Shown in pieces: positions 16,369 to 25,048 of a DNA stretch of 64,000 nucleotides. Location of the stretch: the NCBI GenBank assembly GCA_031423495.1, contig JANPFP010000264.1:9658-73657 (forward strand), given 5' to 3'. Each line of letters starts with the position of its first letter. Within the stretch, counting starts at the first letter, position 1. This DNA comes from JACPYM01 sp031423495 (GTDB lineage Bacteria > Acidobacteriota > Blastocatellia > RBC074). The notes beneath the pieces are model-generated. The model saw nothing but the letters and a program-made list of their open reading frames with translations, did no database searches and was not told the DNA's origin. The position numbers and the translations under genes are program-made.

Positions 16369-17061
16369 ATCATCAATGCCCAGCAAGGCAGGCAATTCCG
16401 CGACTGAATTAATCAGAAAATCTGGCCCGCAGCATTCCAATTCCGCGCGCGTATGCGTCCCGTTGGTCACGCCGATGACCAAGCCACAACCCGCGTTACG
16501 GCCTTCTCGAATGTCGCTGGGCGTATCGCCGACTTTGGCTACGTGACGCGCACCATAAACATCGAGCCGATCCATCAGCCGATGAATCATGTCAGGGAAA
16601 GGCCGTCCGTGTTTCACTTCATCGCTGGTGATGGTGGCGTCAATCAGTTTGTTGCGCTCCCAGCCCATTCGTTCCAGCAAGACTTCAGTAACCTTTCGGT
16701 CAAAGCCCGTATTCAGTGCCACCATCAAGCCCGCTGCGCGCAAGCGACGAAAGACTGCGCTGGTTCCCGGCACTTCCTGAAGGAATTCGTTGGTTTGATA
16801 ACGGCTGTAAATTTCCGTGATGAATTGCCCGTGTATCTCTTCAACGCACCGCGCAGGTGCGGCCACGGCGACCTGATTGAGCAAGGCGCTAATGGCTACG
16901 GGCTTCGGCAAACCCATTACGCGATTGACTTCATCGCGGTTCACCGCCAAGCCTGAAGCGGCCAGCGCGGCGCGCAACGTACGATTGACTGCGTCGCCGT
17001 CATAGATTGTCGTACCTACCAGATCAAAGACGACTAATTCGATTTGTGATTTGACCGACAT
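16345..17061 (-). CDS. Phosphonatase-like HAD hydrolase
   Basis: A 238-aa haloacid-dehalogenase hydrolase of the phosphonatase-like group. Motif I is VVFDLVGTT with nucleophile Asp13; MGLPK places Lys53 where phosphonoacetaldehyde hydrolase PhnX has its Schiff-base Lys in MGxxK. The core motifs ALNTGFDRK (Thr, motif II) and KVGDTPSDIREG (motif IV) follow. I chose ATG 17061, with GGGGA upstream, over the GTG at 17073. It converges with the PhnZ-like gene, overlapping its 3' end, and both fit phosphonate C-P bond cleavage. The exact substrate is unproven. Confidence 0.8.
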   Translation of the reverse strand: MSVKSQIELVVFDLVGTTIYDGDAVNRTLRAALAASGLAVNRDEVNRVMGLPKPVAISALLNQVAVAAPARCVEEIHGQFITEIYSRYQTNEFLQEVPGTSAVFRRLRAAGLMVALNTGFDRKVTEVLLERMGWERNKLIDATITSDEVKHGRPFPDMIHRLMDRLDVYGARHVAKVGDTPSDIREGRNAGCGLVIGVTNGTHTRAELECCGPDFLINSVAELPALLGIDDLFEQTDE

Positions 17062-17633
17062 GGTTTTCCCCACGCAACAGACAACCTATCAATGACACGG
17101 GCAGCCACTTCAACTTGAAGATGATGTTTGGAATGTTTCTGATTTGCTCAGTTTGGGAGGAAAAACTGCTAAGTCTTTGCTTCAGGGGGGATGAGTATTG
17201 CTGCAGCTCAGCCGCGAATATATCAGCGCGGCGACCTATTCACATAACACCCGCGTGAATTGCACCTAAAATCATCCTCAAATGTTTAGATCATTTCTCG
17301 CTACTAAAACAAAAAGGAGAAGGCGCTCCTCACAGGCAGGAGCGCCAAGCTTTGCTGGTGGAGGGCTGAAGCGACTCCGAAAAGTTGATGATTTTATACC
17401 AATTGCGCATTAACGCGGCGTTATTGTCAGCTTAACTCTGCCTCAATAAACGTCAGCAACGATTTTACGCAAAGCTAACCGCAGCATCGCATGCATTTTA
17501 GGTGAACGAGTTATCTTGCCTTTGTGCACTTAGGTGCCTAGTCCTGTGTCTCTATCGGGCGTTGTCGTGGAAGCGAAGCGCCCGTGTTTTTTTGCAGAGC
17601 AGGAAAAGGAGCAATGATGTTTCGCTCGCATTG
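17062..17633. other. Intergenic region, no gene supported
   Basis: These 572 bases lie between two leftward genes. I see no convincing gene; a rightward open frame at 17502-17750 runs into the TPR gene, lacks a good ribosome site and resembles nothing. The left part should hold the promoter of the HAD gene. The hairpin at 17322-17346 is listed separately. Confidence 0.6.
17316..17346 (-). terminator. Probable terminator of the leftward TPR gene
   Basis: GGCGCTCCT (17322-17330) pairs perfectly with AGGAGCGCC (17338-17346) around a 7-base loop. Read on the minus strand, the stem is followed by a pyrimidine-rich TTCTCCTTTTTGTTTT. It lies about 290 bases past the TPR stop codon, which is far, so read-through into the HAD gene is possible. 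Confidence 0.5.
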
Positions 17634-18491
17634 TTATTCGTCCAGACTCGCTTGCGTACGCGCTTCAATCGTTTCGCGCAAGTCAGGATTGAGTCTTACG
17701 GCTTCAGCGAGATCAGCCGCCGCCGTTGCGCGTTGGCCTTGTTCCCATAACAACAATCCGCGCCACATCAACGAACGCGCCGCTCGCGCATCGAGGGCAA
17801 TCGCGCGATTGAAATCAGCCAGCGCATTGTCTTTATCATTCAATCGCAACCGCGCCAGTCCGCGATTGTGCCACGCCGTAGCGAAGCTCGGATTCAATTG
17901 CAACGCGCGGTCATAATCAGCCAATGCGCTGCGTTCGTCGCCCAGTTGTTGCCGCACGATGGCGCGGTTGTTGAACGCTTCAGCCAGTTTCGGATTGAGC
18001 CGCAGGGCTTCGTCATAATCGCCCAGCGCGCCTGCCCAATCGTTGAGCATACGTTTCACGTTGCCGCGATTGTTGAAGGCTTCGACGAACTCAGGCCGCA
18101 AGACGAGTGCGGCAGTGAAATCAGCTAACGCTCCTTCCAGATCGCCTATCGCTTTGCGCGCGATGCCGCGGTTATAAATGGGTTTGGCTTCGTTGGGACG
18201 CAACGCCATCGCCCGTGTGTAATCGTTGATCGCACCTTCTAAGTCGCTCAAACGCAGCTTCACCAAGCCGCGATTGTTCAGCGCGTCGGCATCGGTCGGA
18301 TTAAACACCAACGCCAGACTGTAATCTTCGAGCGCGCGTTCATAAGCGCCTTGTTGTTGGTATTGATCGCCACGTACGCGATATGACACTGCTGATTGCG
18401 CGCGTGACGCAGCTTGTTGCGCAAATGCCTGCGTCGCAATTACGAGCAGCAAGAGTGGGAGGAAAAAGAGTTTCAAACTTCGTAAGGCCAT
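17634..18491 (-). CDS. Exported tetratricopeptide-repeat protein
   Basis: A 285-aa protein with a signal peptide (LFFLPLLLLVIATQAFAQ) and about seven consecutive 34-residue TPR units from residue 35 onward. Each shows the NNRGxxxxxLGDxxxALxDYxxALxLNP pattern. TPR arrays are protein-protein interaction scaffolds; a periplasmic or surface location follows from the signal. AAGGAGGG just upstream of the ATG is a near-perfect ribosome site. It is monocistronic as far as can be seen, with a hairpin downstream and a bidirectional terminator upstream. No partner can be named. Confidence 0.85.
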   Translation of the reverse strand: MALRSLKLFFLPLLLLVIATQAFAQQAASRAQSAVSYRVRGDQYQQQGAYERALEDYSLALVFNPTDADALNNRGLVKLRLSDLEGAINDYTRAMALRPNEAKPIYNRGIARKAIGDLEGALADFTAALVLRPEFVEAFNNRGNVKRMLNDWAGALGDYDEALRLNPKLAEAFNNRAIVRQQLGDERSALADYDRALQLNPSFATAWHNRGLARLRLNDKDNALADFNRAIALDARAARSLMWRGLLLWEQGQRATAAADLAEAVRLNPDLRETIEARTQASLDE

Positions 18492-18887
18492 TGCAGCCCT
18501 CCTTATTCCACAAAAAAATAACGAGCGCAGGCAATACTTCGCCCTGCTCGTGCCAATAAGGCCGACGTAAAATTTATGTTATGAATGTGTTAAACGTGCT
18601 TAAAGTGGAGCGGATGATAACAGCGAAATTTCAGTGCGCAAGCCCTTTTTTGCGTCAGGGGAAAGAAAGATGCTGAGATCGGGCCTGAGTTTAGTTATTT
18701 AACATCGTGATGTTAAAAAGGCTGTGGCTATTGGCTGAAAATGCAAAAGGCGGATGAGCAATTGATTGTTCATCCGCCTTTTGGTTGAAGGTGAAAAACG
18801 GGCTGACAAATTCCCCCCGAAATTTATCGGCCCGTCAACGACTCCCGTCAGTGACTCTAAGTCAGCAGCCTGAGAGTGGTGTTAAGT
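18492..18887. other. Intergenic region between TPR and TonB receptor genes
   Basis: This 396-base gap carries the presumed promoter of the leftward TPR gene (18492-18700) and the terminator hairpin of the leftward receptor gene (18745-18782). No gene is supported. Confidence 0.6.
18745..18782 (-). terminator. Terminator of the leftward TonB receptor gene
   Basis: AAAAGGCGGATGA (18745-18757) is the exact complement of TCATCCGCCTTTT (18770-18782), with a 12-base loop. The symmetric A/T-flanked stem could stop transcription in both directions. It lies about 105 bases past the stop codon of the 1273-aa receptor. Confidence 0.8.
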
Positions 18888-21800
18888 TTAGAACTTCAGC
18901 TTGAAGCTGAATTGCATTACGCGCGGCCCGCCAATCGTGTTGGTGATGCGGCCAAAGTCGGTCGCGTCTTGCAGGTCGTTGGCCGGCGCGGCGAAATTCG
19001 CGTTGTTGAAGATATTGAAAATATCCCAACGGAATTCCAAGCCAACCGTTTCGGTGATCGCGGTGTTTTTGCCGAAGCCCAGGTCAAAGCGTTTCTGATA
19101 AGGCGCGCGCAAAATGTTGCGCCCCAGATTGCCGAAGCCCTGATTGCTGGGATAACCGCCCGCCGCCGTCAACGGCGAACACAAGACCGAAGCGTTGAAG
19201 TATTGCTGCGTCTTGTCTGCGCCTTGCGTGCGCAATTGATCAAGCGTGCCGCACAAGCTCGGACGACCAAAGCCTGAGCGATATAACCCGCCCGAACCGC
19301 GCAACAAGTTGGTGTATTGCGCCGCCGTGCCGACTTCGGGTTCCGCCGCGAAGATCGAGAAAGGCGCACCTGATTGCAATTGCGCGAAGCCCGACACTTG
19401 CCAGCCTTTCACGAACCGCGAACTGCTGAAAGGCAATTCATATACAAAACTCGCGCTGAAACGTTGCGTGCGATCAAAGTCAGACACGCCGCGATTGTTC
19501 GCCAGATTGCGTTGATCGCCTTGCACAACGAAGCCCGTGTTGGGTACGTCGGGCTTGCCGCCGCCCGCCGTCGAACCCGGATCGGACGAATTGTTATCGA
19601 GCGATTTCGACCAGGTGTAAGCCAGGTTGTATTGCAATCCTTTCGAGAAACGCTTCGTCAAACCGAGTTGCAGTGAGTTGTAAATCGAATTGGCCGACGA
19701 CGAAAGCACCAACGCTTCAGGTACGTTGAAGCCCAGAATCGGCACACGCGCTTCAAAGCCGATGACCGCACCTGCCGCGTTACTCAGGTTGTAATCAATG
19801 GCTCCGGCCAGCGTCGAATTCGGGAAACCGAAAGCGATGCCGCGTCCGCGTTCACGTTCGGTCGAGGCCGTACGCAACGCGCCGTTCGGAAACAACGTCG
19901 CCAACTGGGCCGCGTTGTTCGCTTGCGTGTATTTGTAAGCGCGGTCGTAAGAATCATTGAAACGTTTGAAGATCGCGTCAGGCGCGTTGCTCGCGTTCAG
20001 ATCATAGCCTTGATTAAAAGCCACGCCTTGCAACAGCTTCGTGCCTTTAGTGCCGACATAGCGCGCTTCAAAGAGCAGGTCTTTTGCCAGTTCGTATTGC
20101 ACGCCGAAATTCCATTGCTGGATGTAAGGCGTGCGCAGGTTGGTGTCTACGGCGCGAAACTCAAAGGTCTCGGCGATGTTGCCGAGCGCGGCTTGTCCTG
20201 TCGCCAGATCAATTGGGTTGCTCGTGTTGTTGGCTTGACGGTTGACGGGCGTGCCGTCGCGGATGACAAAGGTGCCGCCCGATTGCCACACGATGCGATT
20301 GGGCAAATAACGGTTGAAAGGCAACGTCGGGTCTTGTTGCGAATACGCCGTCGTGATCGGCACGCCGCGCGTGGGTGCGGTCACTTCGACTTCGCGCAGG
20401 AAAGGATAATTCGAGAACACCGTGTTCACGAACGACGCCGACGGACGATCAAAGAAGACGCCGTAACCGCCGCGAATCACTACGCGATTGTTATCGAAGG
20501 GCGAGAACGCAAAGCCGATGCGCGGTTGAAAGTTGTTGAGGTCTTGTCCTTTCAACGTATGGTTGTTGTCAGCTTTGGCCGTCACCGCGATGGTTTGATC
20601 AATCGCCGCGAAGCCCGTGTTCTTGACGTTTTTCGGTACGATGAAAGCGTTGGACGGATTGAGCGCGTCAGTGATTTTGGCGAAATCCACATTGCCGATG
20701 CGCCCGTCTTTTTCTTCAGGCCAGCCGAACCAATCCCAACGCGCGCCGACATTCACCGTCGTGCGTTTGCCCAGCTTCCAGTCGTCGGTGAAAAAGAAAC
20801 TCAGGTCGCGCATGCGAAAGCTCTTGTCGGTGATGCCGAATTGCGTATCGGCTTCGGTCGCTAAGCCGGTCAGAAACTGCGTGAAGTTTTCCCACTTCTC
20901 GAACTCGGTCGCTTGTTCTTCGGGCAGGTTCGAATCGTATTGATGGCGTTTGAATTCGCCGCCGAAACGATAATTGTGATTGCCCTTAATCCACGTCATC
21001 GTGTCGGCGAAGCTATAGCTTTGTTGCTTGCGGCGATTGAACGAATCGTTCGGGCCGCCGAACGAAAGGTTCGACAGATTGTTGCGAAAGACGTAATGCC
21101 CCAGCCGCGTCGTCGCCGCCGACTTGTCATAAAAATTCGCGGGGTTGGGAATGCCTACCGACTCGTTGGTGATGGCGATGAATTCATCAGTCAGCGAGCG
21201 CGTATTGTTGAGGTGGAAGTAACCGAAACGCGCTTCGTTGATGAGCGAAGAGCCGAAAGTGTGTACGTCAGAAAGCGCCAGCGTGCGGTTGCGATCATTG
21301 CGCCGCAACGTCACAGGCGAAGCCAGACTCGACGGATCGGGAAAGGGGTCAGTGCCAGGGAAGTTGGCAAAGAAAAATGTTCCGCTCACACGGTTGTTCT
21401 CAGTCAATTGATCGTCCATCCGCAGCGTGAATTGATCTTGTTGAAACTCAGCGGGTTGAACGTTGCGTTGGCGAATGAGCGGATTGCCGCCAATCAGCGT
21501 GCCGACGGTCGTGTCTACGCCGACGCGTTCGCCGCCCGCGCCGACCGCTTTAGGCGCAGGAACGAAGAAGCCGCCAGTGACGGGATTGCGCAAGTTGAGC
21601 AACCGCAAAATCGTCGGTGAAATTTGCGCTTCGGTCAGCGCGAAAGTTGAATTGAGCGAACGAAACGCCGTGACGACATTGGCCGCCGTGCGTTCGCCGC
21701 TGATAAGGCGCAAGGCTTCGGGCAACACGGTCTGGCTGCTTGCCGTCGGCACGAACGCAGTGCGCGCGCGCGTGATTTGATAACCGGCGAAGAAATGCAC

Positions 21801-22709
21801 TTTGTCTTTCACGACGGGGCCGCCGATGGTGAAACCGCCTTCGTTGCGGCGCGCTTCGGGTTTGTCAATCGCATCGCGGTTGAAAAAGTAATCATTAGCA
21901 TTCAGGCGTTCGTGCTGGCCGTAGTAATAGCCCGAACCGCTGAATTTATTCGTACCGCCTTTGGTGATGAGTTGGAAGTTGCCGCCGCCGCTGCGTCCGG
22001 TCGAGGCGTCATACAAACTGGTTTGCAACTTAACCTCTTGCAACGTTTCGGGCGCGGGCGAGATGTTATCGTTCATCGAACCTTCGTTGGTCGTCAGGTT
22101 AGTCGCGTCTACGCCGTTGAAGGTCAGCGAAGTGCTGGTGGTGCGCGTGCCGTTGACCGAAGGCGAAATGTTGCCCGTGCCGTTGGTCAGCACGGGTGAG
22201 AGGTCTGAACTCACGCCCGCTTCGGCGGTGAGCAAATGCGTGAAGCTGCGCGTAGGCGTCGGCACCTGCACGAGTTCATTGCCGGTCAACTGGCGAAAGG
22301 TCGTTGACGTATTCGGCGTAACCAGCGGCGCGCTGTCGGTGATTTGCACTTCAACCGTAACTTCGCCGACTTCGAGTTTGATTTCGACGAGGCGCGGTAC
22401 GGCGGCTTCGACATTCGCTTCGGTCACGGCTTTCTTGAAGCCTTGCGCTTCGACGGTGATTTTATAATTGCCAGCGGGCAGCACGGCGACTTGCCAGCGG
22501 CCTTCGGCATTGGCTGTCACAGTGCGTGTTAAATTGGTTTCGTTGCTGACGGCGGTCACTTTCGCGCCAGCTACGGCTGCGCCCGTGTTGTCGGTGACGA
22601 TGCCGCCTAAACTGCCATTCGCGCCCGATTGCGCCAGCGCGATAATATTCATCACGCTGAGCATCAAGACCGCGCAAATCGCTTGCCAGGGTCTTTGGTG
22701 ATTCTTCAT
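18888..22709 (-). CDS. Large TonB-dependent receptor with carboxypeptidase-regulatory-like domain
   Basis: A 1273-aa outer-membrane protein of the Oar-like group common in Acidobacteriota. The signal peptide ends at about residue 27 (MNIIALAQ), followed by a carboxypeptidase-regulatory-like domain (about 32-115, LGGIVTDNTGAAVAGAKV...LPAGNYKITV). The plug spans about 120-245 (SLTFNGVDATN, GRSGGGNFQLITKGGTNKF), and a long barrel ends in VMQFSFKLKF. AGGAG lies about 10 bases before the ATG. The gene follows a winged-helix regulator gene by 25 bases on the same strand, so the two are probably co-transcribed. The substrate is unknown; proteins of this type import or bind large oligomers. Confidence 0.9.
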   Translation of the reverse strand: MKNHQRPWQAICAVLMLSVMNIIALAQSGANGSLGGIVTDNTGAAVAGAKVTAVSNETNLTRTVTANAEGRWQVAVLPAGNYKITVEAQGFKKAVTEANVEAAVPRLVEIKLEVGEVTVEVQITDSAPLVTPNTSTTFRQLTGNELVQVPTPTRSFTHLLTAEAGVSSDLSPVLTNGTGNISPSVNGTRTTSTSLTFNGVDATNLTTNEGSMNDNISPAPETLQEVKLQTSLYDASTGRSGGGNFQLITKGGTNKFSGSGYYYGQHERLNANDYFFNRDAIDKPEARRNEGGFTIGGPVVKDKVHFFAGYQITRARTAFVPTASSQTVLPEALRLISGERTAANVVTAFRSLNSTFALTEAQISPTILRLLNLRNPVTGGFFVPAPKAVGAGGERVGVDTTVGTLIGGNPLIRQRNVQPAEFQQDQFTLRMDDQLTENNRVSGTFFFANFPGTDPFPDPSSLASPVTLRRNDRNRTLALSDVHTFGSSLINEARFGYFHLNNTRSLTDEFIAITNESVGIPNPANFYDKSAATTRLGHYVFRNNLSNLSFGGPNDSFNRRKQQSYSFADTMTWIKGNHNYRFGGEFKRHQYDSNLPEEQATEFEKWENFTQFLTGLATEADTQFGITDKSFRMRDLSFFFTDDWKLGKRTTVNVGARWDWFGWPEEKDGRIGNVDFAKITDALNPSNAFIVPKNVKNTGFAAIDQTIAVTAKADNNHTLKGQDLNNFQPRIGFAFSPFDNNRVVIRGGYGVFFDRPSASFVNTVFSNYPFLREVEVTAPTRGVPITTAYSQQDPTLPFNRYLPNRIVWQSGGTFVIRDGTPVNRQANNTSNPIDLATGQAALGNIAETFEFRAVDTNLRTPYIQQWNFGVQYELAKDLLFEARYVGTKGTKLLQGVAFNQGYDLNASNAPDAIFKRFNDSYDRAYKYTQANNAAQLATLFPNGALRTASTERERGRGIAFGFPNSTLAGAIDYNLSNAAGAVIGFEARVPILGFNVPEALVLSSSANSIYNSLQLGLTKRFSKGLQYNLAYTWSKSLDNNSSDPGSTAGGGKPDVPNTGFVVQGDQRNLANNRGVSDFDRTQRFSASFVYELPFSSSRFVKGWQVSGFAQLQSGAPFSIFAAEPEVGTAAQYTNLLRGSGGLYRSGFGRPSLCGTLDQLRTQGADKTQQYFNASVLCSPLTAAGGYPSNQGFGNLGRNILRAPYQKRFDLGFGKNTAITETVGLEFRWDIFNIFNNANFAAPANDLQDATDFGRITNTIGGPRVMQFSFKLKF

Positions 22710-22734
22710 AAAAATTTCTCCTGAAAAAATAAAA

Positions 22735-23157
22735 CTAAGTGTTTGAGAGGGATGGTTCAGGTAATGCGATTGAACCTTTTGATTCAGATAATTCGTGCTG
22801 CTGCGCCGTGATCAGGCGGTAACCCAAATGAACGACAGACGCGATTTCGATGCCGAACGGAGTTAGCTTGCGGCGCAGGGTGCCGACGTGTACGCGTAAC
22901 GTGTGCGGGTTGATGGGTTCCGCATCCGGCCAAGCCGCCGCCCATAACGTATCGTGGGAAACTACGCGCCCCGCGTGTCGTGCGAGACAAGCCAGCAGGA
23001 AAAATTCCTTGCGCGCGAGGTCATAAAACGGACGCCCGGCGCATTCGACATAAAACCCCTGAAATTCAATGTGCAATCGCCCATCGTCATAAACTTCGGC
23101 TTTAGACTCATTCGCCACCTGCGGCACAGGGTTGGGTGCGATGTTTTCTCCCAGCAT
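22735..23157 (-). CDS. Stand-alone PhoB/OmpR-type winged-helix DNA-binding protein
   Basis: A 140-aa protein without a receiver domain. Residues about 40-125 match the transcriptional-regulatory C-terminal domain of OmpR/PhoB regulators. ARKEFFLLACLARHAGRVV is the first helix pair, WPDAEPINPHTLRVHVGTLR the recognition helix, and IASVVHLGYRLI the C-terminal hairpin. The N-terminal 35 residues look disordered. I chose ATG 23157; a TTG at 23169 is possible. It sits 25 bases upstream of the large TonB receptor gene and probably controls it. With no phosphorylation domain or sensor domain, how it senses a signal is unclear. Confidence 0.8.
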   Translation of the reverse strand: MLGENIAPNPVPQVANESKAEVYDDGRLHIEFQGFYVECAGRPFYDLARKEFFLLACLARHAGRVVSHDTLWAAAWPDAEPINPHTLRVHVGTLRRKLTPFGIEIASVVHLGYRLITAQQHELSESKGSIALPEPSLSNT

Positions 23158-23253
23158 TGATGTTCCCAAAGTTATTTGTTGATAAGTGAAGCACGGACAA
23201 GGAAGGTAAGATGCAAGCTAACAGGCCAATGTAAAACTGAGGCAATGCAAAAC

Positions 23254-23472
23254 TTAAATTCCTGTAAAGTTTCGCATTGGTTCACCGATCACGTAGCGGC
23301 TGTGGATGGGTATGCGTTGCATCCATTGTTGCATCGCGGCTTGCGAAGCGGCTTCGCCCGCCGTGCGGCAGGTTTCGCTGCAATAGACTTTCCAGTCGCG
23401 GCCAATCAGGCAATGGGTGAGTTCGAGGTCTTCGGCGCAATGGGCGCATTCGTTGTCGTTGTAACGTGCCAT
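23254..23472 (-). CDS. Small cysteine-rich putative zinc-binding protein
   Basis: A 72-aa protein. Cysteines pair as CAHC (9-12) and YCSETC (about 30-35), with a further Cys near residue 21. The YCSETCR ending resembles treble-clef/TRASH-like zinc knuckles. AAAGGA lies 7 bases before the ATG. It begins inside the 3' end of the olsA-like gene (67-base overlap, different frame) on the same strand, so it would be translated from the same message. It could be a small regulator or metal-handling protein; the family is not recognised. Confidence 0.6.
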   Translation of the reverse strand: MARYNDNECAHCAEDLELTHCLIGRDWKVYCSETCRTAGEAASQAAMQQWMQRIPIHSRYVIGEPMRNFTGI

Positions 23473-24266
23473 GTCAATGTCCTTTCGTGAGCCGCCGCTA
23501 TGACAAAGTCAGCAGCGATTTGGGTTTGTACGTGTTCAGTGAGTGCAGTCACTGAATCCGTTCGTGTCGCAGCAATAGGCGCGTGAGCGGTGAACTGTGC
23601 AGTGGCTTCACGCAAAGCAAGCAAGCGCCAGAAATGCTGTACGAAATCCATCTCGCCGTGCCAGCACAGCAGATCGCGGGTCTCGTCATTGACAGCTTCG
23701 CCGTTCACACTCGTGAAATTGATTGTCAGCGGCAGCACAGGAGTTTGAGAACGGACAGCCGCCGCCAGCAGTAACGGTTTGAACGGCAACACGCGCGTAC
23801 CGTCGCTGGTCGTGCCTTCGGGAAAAACCTGTACGCTCAAGCCCGCGCGCAACGCACGACTCACGCGATAAACGCAACGCACGCTGCTGTGCGTTGACTC
23901 GCGTTCGACAAAGATCGTACCGCCCAACGCCGCCAGCCAGCCGAGCAGCGGCCAGCGGCTGACTTCGTGTTTGGCGACGAACTGCGTGGGAAAGTGCGCG
24001 GCAATGATAATGATGTCGAGGTAGCTCTGATGATTGGCGACAAGCAGGTAATTCGTGTCAGGCACTATGTTCGTGTGTAGTTGAGACTCAATTTGCAAGC
24101 CCAACAACCAAAGCAACGTACGCGCCCACGTTTGCGTAATGCGCGCCAGCACACGCCCGCGCGTATGCGCTGAAGCACGACACAAAATCAGTTGTGCCAA
24201 TGCGCTCACCAGCAGGCAATCCACGCAGACGCATATGAAACTCACGAACCGCAACAACCTTTTCAT
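23406..24266 (-). CDS. olsA: PlsC-family acyltransferase, probable lyso-ornithine lipid acyltransferase
   Basis: A 286-aa 1-acylglycerol-3-phosphate acyltransferase-fold enzyme. It has an N-terminal hydrophobic segment (about 6-30), the catalytic NHQSYLD motif (His79, Asp84) and the FPEGT motif (148-152). Its ATG overlaps the stop of the OlsB-like gene (ATGA). That pairing identifies it as OlsA, which adds the second fatty acid to lyso-ornithine lipid, and not as the housekeeping PlsC. It acts at the inner membrane. The C-terminal 60 residues are Thr/Ala-rich and poorly conserved-looking. A general glycerolipid acyltransferase remains possible. Confidence 0.8.
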   Translation of the reverse strand: MKRLLRFVSFICVCVDCLLVSALAQLILCRASAHTRGRVLARITQTWARTLLWLLGLQIESQLHTNIVPDTNYLLVANHQSYLDIIIIAAHFPTQFVAKHEVSRWPLLGWLAALGGTIFVERESTHSSVRCVYRVSRALRAGLSVQVFPEGTTSDGTRVLPFKPLLLAAAVRSQTPVLPLTINFTSVNGEAVNDETRDLLCWHGEMDFVQHFWRLLALREATAQFTAHAPIAATRTDSVTALTEHVQTQIAADFVIAAAHERTLTWHVTTTTNAPIAPKTSNSPIA

Positions 24267-25048
24267 ACGCCTTGCCGTTCTTCCGTCAAATAATGTTGCT
24301 GGTAACGCGCGGTCATTTGCGCCGTTTCAAGCAAGACCAATACGTCCGCCGTACCAAACTCGACATCGAAAGCAGGCTCGCCGCACACGACTGCGCCTGC
24401 GCGCAAATAGCCTTTCAGCAAAGGCGGAATGCGCCGCCGCAATTCGCGTTCGTTGAGGCGCATCGGTTCAACACGCGGCAAGCGGCAAGCGGGTTGGGGC
24501 GTGACGCGCGAGTTCTCAGGCGCGAGATGTTCGCGGCTTAGATGACAATAAAGCGCATGCACTTCCGCCGCGCCCGCCGCGTGCAAACTCGCGCAACCGA
24601 ACATACGACTGATGCCGTTCGCCACGGCGTATTGCGTAATCGCGCTCCACAACAAATTGATAACCGCGAACGAACGATGCGCCGCAGCCACGCACGAGCG
24701 ACCGAGTTCGAGAGCTTCGCCGGGCAGTCGTTTCAGGTTGTCGAGATCGAATTCGTTTTCTGAATAAAATCCCGTGTTGCGTTCGGCGATGCTTTGCCGC
24801 AACAGGCGATAAGTGCCTACGACTTGCTGGCTGGCGCGGTCTTTGACGATCAAATGATCGCACCACGCATCGTAAGCATCGCGGTCAAAGCCGCGTTCAT
24901 ACGAAACGCTCAAGCCCTCTTTCAATTCGAGATTGAATACCTCAAAGCGCAACCGCATGGCTGCGTCAATCTCAGCGAACGTCGTTGCCAGCGAAACTTC
25001 ATGGCTGGTCGTGCAAATCTGTAAGGCCGGTTTAGTTGTGAGCAGCAT
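24263..25048 (-). CDS. olsB: Ornithine-acyl-ACP N-acyltransferase OlsB-like (GNAT/hemolysin family)
   Basis: A 261-aa GNAT-fold N-acyltransferase. OlsB transfers a 3-hydroxyacyl group from acyl-ACP to the alpha-amino group of ornithine, the first step to ornithine lipids. Family marks are MRLRFEVFNLELKEG, DAYDAWCDHLIVKD, VGTYRLLR and LELGRSCVAAAHR (the acyl-carrier binding turn). The ATG at 25048 is chosen because GGAGG lies 7 bases upstream; 14 upstream codons to 25090 are open but lack a ribosome site. It is coupled to the acyltransferase gene. Ornithine lipids contain no phosphorus and commonly replace phospholipids under phosphate limitation, which fits the surrounding Pho genes. Confidence 0.82.
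   Translation of the reverse strand: MLLTTKPALQICTTSHEVSLATTFAEIDAAMRLRFEVFNLELKEGLSVSYERGFDRDAYDAWCDHLIVKDRASQQVVGTYRLLRQSIAERNTGFYSENEFDLDNLKRLPGEALELGRSCVAAAHRSFAVINLLWSAITQYAVANGISRMFGCASLHAAGAAEVHALYCHLSREHLAPENSRVTPQPACRLPRVEPMRLNERELRRRIPPLLKGYLRAGAVVCGEPAFDVEFGTADVLVLLETAQMTARYQQHYLTEERQGV

Noticed and set aside
17502..17750. Rightward 82-codon frame downstream of the HAD gene
   Set aside because: It overlaps the 3' end of the leftward TPR gene, has no ribosome site and its translation resembles nothing.
19923..21620. Long open frames on the plus strand opposite the 1273-aa TonB receptor
   Set aside because: They are antisense shadows of a clear receptor gene, with Arg/Val/Ala-rich low-information translations and no recognisable domain or ribosome site.
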